This document shows, piece by piece, positions 9,769 to 19,022 of a DNA stretch of 64,000 bases (positions are counted from its first letter, which is position 1; each line of letters starts with the position of its first letter). The position numbers and the translations under genes were made by a program. The notes under the pieces are model-generated. The model did not search any database. It was given only the letters and a program-made list of their open reading frames with translations, and was not told the origin of the DNA. The stretch is taken from contig OX246747.1 in assembly GCA_945910005.1 (NCBI GenBank), positions 14,764,746 to 14,828,745 on the forward strand, in the 5' to 3' direction. Source of the stretch: Isoperla grammatica. Lineage: Eukaryota > Arthropoda > Insecta > Plecoptera > Perlodidae.

Positions 9769-12700
9769 GGATGTTTCCAGCGCACGAGTGTTCTTATGGG
9801 TACCGTCTAAGCGACCGCAGCTAACCGTTGTCCTATATGCGTATGTAGCAGTGTCTGTATGTCGTATGCTAGGCTGTTTCCAGCGCACGAGTGTTCTTAT
9901 GGGTACCGTCTAAGCGACCGCAGCTAACCGTTGTCCTATATGCGTATGTAGCAGTGTCTGTATGTCGTATGGTCAGATGTTTCCAGCGCACGAGTGTTCT
10001 CATGGGTACCGTCTAAGCGACCGCAGCTAACCGTTGTCCTATATGCGTATGTAGCAGTGTCTGTATGTCGTATGGTCAGATGTTTCCAGCGCACGAGTGT
10101 TCTTATGGGTACCGTCTAAGCGACCGCAGCTAACCGTTGTCCTATATGCGTATGTAGCAGTGTCTGTATGTCGTATGGTCAGATGTTTCCAGCGCACGAG
10201 TGTTCTTATGGGTACCGTCTAAGCGACCGCAGCTAACCGTTGTCCTATATGCGTATGTAGCAGTGTCTGTATGTCGTATGGTCAGATGTTTCCAGCGCAC
10301 GAGTGTTCTCATGGGTACCGTCTAAGCGACCGCAGCTAACCGTTGTCCTATATGCGTATGTAGCAGTGTCTGTATGTCGTATGGTCAGATGTTTCCAGCG
10401 CACGAGTGTTCTTATGGGTACCGTCTAAGCGACCGCAGCTAACCGTTGTCCTATATGCGTATGTAGCAGTGTCTGTATGTCGTATGGTCAGATGTTTCCA
10501 GCGCACGAGTGTTCTTATGGGTACCGTCTAAGCGACCGCAGCTAACCGTTGTCCTATATGCGTATGTAGCAGTGTCTGTATGTCGTATGGTCAGATGTTT
10601 CCAGCGCACGAGTGTTCTCATGGGTACCGTCTAAGCGACCGCAGCTAACCGTTGTCCTATATGCGTATGTAGCAGTGTCTGTATGTCGTATGGTCAGATG
10701 TTTCCAGCGCACGAGTGTTCTCATGGGTACCGTCTAAGCGACCGCAGCTAACCGTTGTCCTATATGCGTATGTAGCAGTGTCTGTATGTCGTATGGTCAG
10801 ATGTTTCCAGCGCACGAGTGTTCTCATGGGTACCGTCTAAGCGACCGCAGCTAACCGTTGTCCTATATGCGTATGTAGCAGTGTCTGTATGTCGTATGGT
10901 CAGATGTTTCCAGCGCACGAGTGTTCTCATGGGTACCGTCTAAGCGACCGCAGCTAACCGTTGTCCTATATGCGTATGTAGCAGTGTCTGTATGTCGTAT
11001 GCTAGGCTGTTTCCAGCGCACGAGTGTTCTTATGGGTACCGTCTAGGCGACCGCAGCTAACCGTTGTCCTATATGCGTATGTAGCAGTGTCTGTATGTCG
11101 TATGCTAGGCTGTTTCCAGCGCACGAGTGTTCTTATGGGTACCGTCTAAGCGACCGCAGCTAACCGTTGTCCTATATGCGTATGTAGCAGTGTCTGTATG
11201 TCGTATGGTCAGATGTTTCCAGCGCACGAGTGTTCTTATGGGTACCGTCTAAGCGACCGCAGCTAACCGTTGTCCTATATGCGTATGTAGCAGTGTCTGT
11301 ATGTCGTATGGTCAGATGTTTCCAGCGCACGAGTGTTCTTATGGGTACCGTCTAAGCGACCGCAGCTAACCGTTGTCCTATATGCGTATGTAGCAGTGTC
11401 TGTATGTCGTATGGTCAGATGTTTCCAGCGCACGAGTGTTCTCATGGGTACCGTCTAAGCGACCGCAGCTAACCGTTGTCCTATATGCGTATGTAGCAGT
11501 GTCTGTATGTCGTATGGTCAGATGTTTCCAGCGCACGAGTGTTCTTATGGGTACCGTCTAAGCGACCGCAGCTAACCGTTGTCCTATATGCGTATGTAGC
11601 AGTGTCTGTATGTCGTATGGTCAGATGTTTCCAGCGCACGAGTGTTCTCATGGGTACCGTCTAAGCGACCGCAGCTAACCGTTGTCCTATATGCGTATGT
11701 AGCAGTGTCTGTATGTCGTATGGTCAGATGTTTCCAGCGCACGAGTGTTCTTATGGGTACCGTCTAAGCGACCGCAGCTAACCGTTGTCCTATATGCGTA
11801 TGTAGCAGTGTCTGTATGTCGTATGCTAGGCTGTTTCCAGCGCACGAGTGTTCTTATGGGTACCGTCTAAGCGACCGCAGCTAACCGTTGTCCTATATGC
11901 GAATGTAGCAGTGTCTGTATGTCGTATGGTCAGATGTTTCCAGCGCACGAGTGTTCTTATGGGTACCGTCTAAGCGACCGCAGCTAACCGTTGTCCTATA
12001 TGCGTATGTAGCAGTGTCTGTATGTCGTATGGTCAGATGTTTCCAGCGCACGAGTGTTCTTATGGGTACCGTCTAAGCGACCGCAGCTAACCGTTGTCCT
12101 ATATGCGTATGTAGCAGTGTCTGTATGTCGTATGGTCAGATGTTTCCAGCGCACGAGTGTTCTCATGGGTACCGTCTAAGCGACCGCAGCTAACCGTTGT
12201 CCTATATGCGTATGTAGCAGTGTCTGTATGTCGTATGGTCAGATGTTTCCAGCGCACGAGTGTTCTCATGGGTACCGTCTAAGCGACCGCAGCTAACCGT
12301 TGTCCTATATGCGTATGTAGCAGTGTCTGTATGTCGTATGGTCAGATGTTTCCAGCGCACGAGTGTTCTTATGGGTACCGTCTAAGCGACCGCAGCTAAC
12401 CGTTGTCCTATATGCGTATGTAGCAGTGTCTGTATGTCGTATGCTAGGATGTTTCCAGCGCACGAGTGTTCTTATGGGTACCGTCTAAGCGACCGCAGCT
12501 AACCGTTGTCCTATATGCGTATGTAGCAGTGTCTGTATGTCGTATGGTCAGATGTTTCCAGCGCACGAGTGTTCTCATGGGTACCGTCTAAGCGACCGCA
12601 GCTAACCGTTGTCCTATATGCGTATGTAGCAGTGTCTGTATGTCGTATGGTCAGATGTTTCCAGCGCACGAGTGTTCTTATGGGTACCGTCTAAGCGACC

Positions 12701-14635
12701 GCAGCTAACCGTTGTCCTATATGCGTATGTAGCAGTGTCTGTATGTCGTATGGTCAGATGTTTCCAGCGCACGAGTGTTCTCATGGGTACCGTCTAAGCG
12801 ACCGCAGCTAACCGTTGTCCTATATGCGTATGTAGCAGTGTCTGTATGTCGTATGCTAGGCTGTTTCCAGCGCACGAGTGTTCTCATGGGTACCGTCTAG
12901 GCGACCGCAGCTAACCGTTGTCCTATATGCGTATGTAGCAGTGTCTGTATGTCGTATGCTAGGCTGTTTCCAGCGCACGAGTGTTCTTATGGGTACCGTC
13001 TAAGCGACCGCAGCTAACCGTTGTCCTATATGCGTATGTAGCAGTGTCTGTATGTCGTATGGTCAGATGTTTCCAGCGCACGAGTGTTCTTATGGGTACC
13101 GTCTAAGCGACCGCAGCTAACCGTTGTCCTATATGCGTATGTAGCAGTGTCTGTATGTCGTATGGTCAGATGTTTCCAGCGCACGAGTGTTCTTATGGGT
13201 ACCGTCTAAGCGACCGCAGCTAACCGTTGTCCTATATGCGTATGTAGCAGTGTCTGTATGTCGTATGCTAGGCTGTTTCCAGCGCACGAGTGTTCTTATG
13301 GGTACCGTCTAAGCGACCGCAGCTAACCGTTGTCCTATATGCGTATGTAGCAGTGTCTGTATGTCGTATGGTCAGATGTTTCCAGCGCACGAGTGTTCTC
13401 ATGGGTACCGTCTAAGCGACCGCAGCTAACCGTTGTCCTATATGCGTATGTAGCAGTGTCTGTATGTCGTATGGTCAGATGTTTCCAGCGCACGAGTGTT
13501 CTTATGGGTACCGTCTAAGCGACCGCAGCTAACCGTTGTCCTATATGCGTATGTAGCAGTGTCTGTATGTCGTATGGTCAGATGTTTCCAGCGCACGAGT
13601 GTTCTCATGGGTACCGTCTAAGCGACCGCAGCTAACCGTTGTCCTATATGCGTATGTAGCAGTGTCTGTATGTCGTATGGTCAGATGTTTCCAGCGCACG
13701 AGTGTTCTCATGGGTACCGTCTAAGCGACCGCAGCTAACCGTTGTCCTATATGCGTATGTAGCAGTGTCTGTATGTCGTATGGTCAGATGTTTCCAGCGC
13801 ACGAGTGTTCTTATGGGTACCGTCTAAGCGACCGCAGCTAACCGTTGTCCTATATGCGTATGTAGCAGTGTCTGTATGTCGTATGGTCAGATGTTTCCAG
13901 CGCACGAGTGTTCTCATGGGTACCGTCTAAGCGACCGCAGCTAACCGTTGTCCTATATGCGTATGTAGCAGTGTCTGTATGTCGTATGGTCAGATGTTTC
14001 CAGCGCACGAGTGTTCTTATGGGTACCGTCTAAGCGACCGCAGCTAACCGTTGTCCTATATGCGTATGTAGCAGTGTCTGTATGTCGTATGGTCAGATGT
14101 TTCCAGCGCACGAGTGTTCTTATGGGTACCGTCTAAGCGACCGCAGCTAACCGTTGTCCTATATGCGTATGTAGCAGTGTCTGTATGTCGTATGGTCAGA
14201 TGTTTCCAGCGCACGAGTGTTCTTATGGGTACCGTCTAAGCGACCGCAGCTAACCGTTGTCCTATATGCGTATGTAGCAGTGTCTGTATGTCGTATGGTC
14301 AGATGTTTCCAGCGCACGAGTGTTCTTATGGGTACCGTCTAAGCGACCGCAGCTAACCGTTGTCCTATATGCGTATGTAGCAGTGTCTGTATGTCGTATG
14401 GTCAGATGTTTCCAGCGCACGAGTGTTCTTATGGGTACCGTCTAAGCGACCGCAGCTAACCGTTGTCCTATATGCGTATGTAGCAGTGTCTGTATGTCGT
14501 ATGGTCAGATGTTTCCAGCGCACGAGTGTTCTTATGGGTACCGTCTAAGCGACCGCAGCTAACCGTTGTCCTATATGCGTATGTAGCAGTGTCTGTATGT
14601 CGTATGCTAGGCTGTTTCCAGCGCACGAGTGTTCA
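9769..14635. repeat. 103-bp satellite array, about 47 copies
   Basis: Near-identical 103-bp units, each with TTTCCAGCGCACGAGTGTTC and CGACCGCAGCTAACCG. Variable sites include TTCTTATG/TTCTCATG and the unit junction GGTCAGATG/CTAGGCTG. A rare variant (GTCTAGGCGACC instead of GTCTAAGCGACC) occurs at 11043 and about 12897. These are about 1854 bases or 18 units apart, and each lies in a matching pair of CTAGGCTG junctions, so part of the array was probably copied as a block. It fills most of the interior of the foldback-like element. Confidence 0.92.
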
Positions 14636-14712
14636 CCATAATCACCCACTCACCGTCTCGATTAGCCTCGTTGCAAAAATATGGGACGTAAAATCCCAAA
14701 TATCATCATCAC
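14636..14712 (+). mobile_element. SINE 3' end fragment
   Basis: Immediately after the 103-bp array ends in mid unit, the sequence becomes the SINE 3' end (TCACCCACTCACCGTCTCG, then GGGACGTAAAATCCC, a diverged GACGTTAAGCCC). The rest up to 14950 is AT-rich and unrecognised. Confidence 0.55.
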
Positions 14713-14951
14713 GAAACGTACTAAATTTAGGGAAAAAAACACAGGTACAGCAAAAAAATCATAACTTTGGACCCCTGCATTTAAAAATGATGAAACTACC
14801 AGAGTGACATAAAACATGTTCTATCAAGTAGTGTACAAAAATGAACACTTTAATACAACCGGTTTTATCTGAAATCGGGAACGAAATTTGACTTTTTTAC
14901 CGTCCCGGTATGCGCGAATGTCAATTACGGTATTTTTTTTTACATTTTACG

Positions 14952-15283
14952 GGCCTTGCTACCGGGGTCCTTGGTAGTGGGCGCGGAGCTCGAAGCAACG
15001 TCGCCACACGGCTCATTGGAGGCGCCCGGGAAGTACAGGGCGGCGTCCCGGAGAGATTACACCCCGGGTATTGCTGGGGCCTTGCTACCGGGGTCCTTGG
15101 TAGTGGGCGCGGAGCTCGAAGCAACGTCGCCACACGGCTCGTTGGAGGCGCCCGGGTTGTCACAGCTGGCAGACAACTGGCGACAGTCATCCGCACATGT
15201 CACACGCTGTGACACATTGCTACTCACGTTTATGTCGGTTACATATTGTCTTCTTTCGTCTTCTTTTTATTAAGACACAGTGC
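14952..15283. repeat. right inverted arm of the foldback-like element
   Basis: Inverted copy of the left end: nearly two 126-bp units (14957-15150), then the 130-base unique end. The unique ends differ at only a few bases (for example in the GAAGAAG-rich stretch), which suggests recent conversion or recent insertion. Confidence 0.8.
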
Positions 15284-15340
15284 TATGTGTTGAATATGCT
15301 TTACCGGTCGAGGTGGGTCCCTCCTCGTGGTGACCGGTGC

Positions 15341-16443
15341 TGTGATGGGTCAAAAGTGGTGAGGTCAAACCTTGGATAGAAGGGGGACAGGGTTGTTACA
15401 AAACATACAATTAGTTATTTTCTAGACTATGAATTTATGCATATAAAAATACGAATCATCTGTTATACTAGTTTACACAAGATGTGAATGTTAATACTAC
15501 ACGAATTAAATAGGTACGCCGGTCAAGTCTATTCTATATTATGCATCATGGTCCTGCCCCAGAAGGGGTACTCAACTCTTTGTTGATAGTGTCCGGCGAC
15601 CGTAGAAAACTACCGGGAAGTCGCAGGGTCCCACGGTGGAAGCTCCCTCGAGGCGATAGGCAGTCCTTTGGTGGTCGCCGCCTGCAGCCGGTCCTTAGTT
15701 CGATGCACGCACCGCGCCGAAGACACCCGATCGCAAATCACGCGCGGACACAGTTCTTATCTGCATACTCTACACAGTTACTTTGTGTCTACGTGACACA
15801 GCTCTTATCAGAAAACACTACACAGTTACTTTGTGTCTACGTGACACAGCTCTTATCAGAAAACACTACACAGTTACTTTGTGTCTACGTGACACAGCTC
15901 TTATCAGAAAACACTACACAGTTACTTTGTGTCTACGAGACACAGCTCTTATCAGAAAACACTACACAGTTACTTTGTGTCTACGTGACACAGCTCTTAT
16001 CAGAAAACACTACACAGTTACTTTGTGTCTACGAGACACAGCTCTTATCAGAAAACACTACACAGTTACTTTGTGTCTACGTGACACAGCTCTTATCAGA
16101 AAACACTACACAGTTACTTTGTGTCTACGAGACACAGCTCTTATCAGAAAACACTACACAGTTACTTTGTGTCTACGTGACACAGCTCTTATCAGAAAAC
16201 ACTACACAGTTACTTTGTGTCTACGAGACACAGCTCTTATCAGAAAACACTACACAGTTACTTTGTGTCTACGAGACACAGCTCTTATCAGAAAACACTA
16301 CACAGTTACTTTGTGTCTACGAGACACAGCTCTTATCTGAAAACACTACACGGTTACTTTGTGTCTACGAGACACAGCTCTTATCAGAAAACACTACACA
16401 GTTACTTTGTGTCTACGAGACACAGCTCTTATCAGAAAACACT
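15341..16443 (-). repeat. 3' LTR, truncated, with 14 copies of a 48-bp repeat
   Basis: Nearly identical to the start of the right LTR over about 430 bases. A tandem array of 48-bp units follows (CAGTTACTTTGTGTCTACG...). It stops in mid unit at about 16443, so the outer third of the LTR seen at 21830-22020 is missing here. Confidence 0.85.
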
Positions 16444-16458
16444 ACCAACAGCAGCAGC

Positions 16459-16524
16459 AGGGACCAACAGCAATCAATGCTTGCAACCCTCGAGGGTTGC
16501 AAGCATTGATTGCTGTTGGTCCCT
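16459..16524. repeat. perfect 66-bp palindrome at a deletion junction
   Basis: Two 33-base arms, from AGGGACCAACAGC to GGTTGCAAG/CTTGCAACC, meet at CTCGAG with no spacer. The right arm is the normal continuation of the protease region; the left arm is its inverted copy. It lies between internal element sequence and the truncated LTR, where pol should be. Confidence 0.9.
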
Positions 16525-17241
16525 CGTGAGTCCCGTTAGGTCGTCAACATAATCTTCCAGTGTTTGTGTGGTTGGTGCATCCTTCGACCGCTGTCCGCCA
16601 GCCCTCGGTAAGGTATGTGATTCTTTGTGATATGTAGTAAGGTGGGTGTCTTTTGAATCTATTATGTGTGTTCGTGGTGGCGTGATGTCTGAACACTCGT
16701 CGAGTTGGAGCCGTGAGACTAGACACTGTCGGGCCGGTGTGGGTACGGTGGTAAGAAAATGTTGAATAATTAACTTGTCACCATCCGTGATCCGAAGTGT
16801 CGATTCTTCAAAATCGATTTTGGCTTTTGTAGTAAACAGCCAATCTGCGCCGAAGATTACCTGCCGTGACAACCCTGGTACTACGGCGCAAACTACTTCG
16901 CCCTTCCAATCTCCCAATGCCACGTCCAACAATACTTATTTGGAAGCAAGGTTACTTGTAGTTCCAATTGCGCCTAACACCTTTATGGCGGGTGTAGGTG
17001 ACACGGAGAGGTTTTCAGTGTTCTCGCATATGTGTGTAAAAAACTCGTTCGAAACACATGATATCTCGCTTCCCGAGTCTATAAGTATAGGAGCTTTTAT
17101 CGTGTGTTGGAATAATCCTTCTATCTCCGGTGATTTCCCGGTCGGCACGGTAGGGTTATTATCGTCGTTTGACAGTAGTTCACCGCTATCCCCCAATTGT
17201 GATGTGGCGGACTTCTCGCTCTGTAATCGATTCTTGTTCAA
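16474..17241 (-). pseudogene. retroviral-type aspartic protease of the LTR element
   Basis: The minus strand encodes an aspartic protease, which matures element polyproteins. The active-site motif is LIDSGSEISCVS, about 60 residues into the frame that starts at 17241. The second half has VVPGLSRQVIFGADWL, a usual protease C-terminal pattern (ILG.DWL). A TAA at 16936-16938 breaks the frame between the two halves; the frame is otherwise continuous (17241-16939, then 16932-16474). The start overlaps the gag end by over 50 bases in the +1 frame relative to gag. The sequence after DWL becomes a linker that runs into the palindrome at 16524, where reverse transcriptase would be expected. Confidence 0.8.
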
Positions 17242-18900
17242 CTATCTCGCAATCTGCATCGTCCTCCCGCGGTCCTATGTCTTCTTCGAATTCCAAAGAT
17301 CGTATGTTGCGGTTCTCTGGTCGTTGCCCGCTGTCTCTATTGCGAGGGGGGTAGTTGGAATTGTCACGATTGCCCCCATTGTCGGTGCGCCACTGCGTGT
17401 TGGTGGGGGTGCGCGCGTTGTTATTCCCGGTGGTCGCGTGTGGCTGGGAATAACGCTTCTCCGTGTTGCTATCCAGCTGTTTATTGTAGCCTGTCGAACG
17501 CCAGTTACTGTTATTGCAATTTTGTCTATTGTCTGGTTGTGTTTGTTTGGGTAAATATGGGTCATTTAGCTTACGCTTGTTCGTTTCGTCGAGTTTATGA
17601 AAGAATGTTAGAGCCTCGTCTATGGAATGATTTCCCGCTGCAAGTATGGTGACAGCTACTTCCGGTCTAAAATGGTTTGTTATGGCGTCTATCAAGTCTT
17701 CGTCCGGTATTGTGGGTGTCAGGTGTCGCGCCTTAGAGAGGATTAGTAAAAAGTATTCAGCCATGGACGTCTCATACCGCTGAGGGCACTTGCCATGATA
17801 CAACTCATAGCGCACATTCCTTTGTCGTGTGCCGCCCCAATACTCCCCAAGGAACATGGTCTTAAATTCTGCAAACGTACGGAAACGGTCCGAAAACACC
17901 TCGCCCCAGCGTTTGGCCGTTCCTCGCAACTGTCCCGTTGCCAACCTAACTTGAAACTGTGGTGGGGTGCGTGATAACGCAAAGGAAGATTCTATCTCCT
18001 TGAGAAACTCAATTGGGTGGGTCTTACACTCAGCCCCATCAAACACGGGTAGTGGAGCCTGCGATCTGGGGTCCGCCCCCCAGCCGAGGGCCGTGCGAGC
18101 ACCCGCGTCCTCGTGTGACAAGGCGCCCGCCTCCTGTCGTGATTCCAACGCGTTAACTTGTGAGGTAAGACTCTGCACGGTGTTTCCGAGTGTTGCTAGC
18201 TGGCTAGACGCCTGGGGCTGGATTCACAAGAGGTCTTAACTTAGGCCTGGCCTAACTTTAGGGCCACTACGCCATTGGCTGATATGGACCTACACATAGC
18301 CTCGACTCGACGTTGCTAAGAAACCCTAGTAAATAACAAACACTTGAGACAAATATTTAGGCCCAGTCTGAGTTGGTCTTATCTTTCTTCAGAGATGGTG
18401 GCAATGCGTCTATGACTTCGAAGTGTGAACATAAATAAATATCGTTTTCTTACCTTGACATACACATTTCACTGTTTTTAGATTGTGGAAGTATAAGAAA
18501 ACAAAACACTAAACTTTAAAACACTGCCTTGCAATATTTTAAGTTCACTGTGATTTCCACGAAAGTAGCTATCAATTGGGCCGTGTAGTAGGCCTATCAT
18601 GGATTTATAATAGCACATACGGTACAGCAGGACTTAGGACCGGTCCTAAGTTAAGACCTCTTGTGAATCCGGCCCCTGGGTTACCTCGGTACGGATTGCG
18701 CCTATTTGTTCTGTACAGTCTGATTTAAATGCCGTAAGCTGGGTGACTAATTGGTCGGCTTGGGTAGCCGTATCCTGGCGGTATCCCTGGACATCGGTCC
18801 TTAAGGACTCGATTAAATTAGCGAGCTTATCCATCTCGGTCATGGTGGACTGTTGTACTACTGACGGATAGCCTCCTTTACCTGTGCGCGTCAGCACCAT
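17186..18900 (-). pseudogene. Gag of the LTR element, interrupted by a MITE
   Basis: The Gag frame starts at ATG 18900 (MVLTRTGKGGYPS), runs through a coiled-coil-like start, and is split by a MITE at 18215-18675. It resumes at 18214 and ends at 17186. Removing the MITE and one 3-bp duplication restores the same frame (464 bases, phase checked), for about 416 residues. The capsid-like part includes FLKEIESSFALSRTPPQFQV, TAKRWGEVF and LGEYWGGTRQRN. The C-terminus is Asn/Arg/Thr-rich (about residues 280-390), which could bind nucleic acid; no CCHC knuckle is visible. Gag forms the particle shell of the element. The MITE makes it non-functional now. Confidence 0.8.
18215..18675. mobile_element. 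MITE with GGGCYGGATTCACAAG ends (Harbinger-like)
   Basis: A 461-bp insertion in gag. Left end GGGCTGGATTCACAAGAGG and right end in inverted form GGGCCGGATTCACAAGAGG, with the similarity continuing into GTCTTAACTTAGG. It is flanked by CTG on both sides (18212-18214 and 18676-18678). A 3-bp duplication and GGGCC-type ends fit PIF/Harbinger, although CTG is not the usual TWA target. It has no coding capacity. A Harbinger transposase relic lies at 1.3-2.7 kb. Confidence 0.8.
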
Positions 18901-19003
18901 GCATTGACTACAGCATTAAACAGGGTTTCTCATTCACAAAATATCTAAACTGTAAAATATACACCCTATGTCCTAGGTCCTGTATCCCACTGTCTATAGC
19001 CAA

Positions 19004-19021
19004 GATCACGTTGGGCGCCAG
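19004..19021 (-). promoter_or_regulatory. primer-binding site
   Basis: On the minus strand the LTR end (CCCATCACA) is followed after two bases by TGGCGCCCAACGTGA, the usual position and style of a tRNA primer-binding site. It begins TGG, matching a tRNA CCA end. I cannot name the tRNA with certainty. Confidence 0.65.
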
Positions 19022-19022
19022 A

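Larger units (their letters stand above)
8273..15286. mobile_element. foldback-like element with long inverted ends containing tandem repeats
   Basis: The outer 130 bases at 8276-8405 recur, inverted and nearly identical, at 15150-15283. Each terminus begins GCACTGTGTCTTAATAAAAA and is flanked by TA on both sides. Inside each unique end comes a tandem array of the same 126-bp unit in inverted orientation: about nine units on the left (to 9543), under two on the right (14957-15150). The interior is mostly a different array of 103-bp units. This layout, long terminal inverted repeats that themselves hold tandem repeats, is that of foldback (FB/TU-type) elements. No transposase is seen, so it would depend on another element. 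TA flanks fit several superfamilies and do not settle which. Confidence 0.65.

Noticed and set aside
9769..14635. CRISPR-like array
   Set aside because: Units are 103 bp and nearly identical throughout with no unique spacers; the context is eukaryotic. The same holds for the 36-bp, 48-bp and 63-bp arrays.
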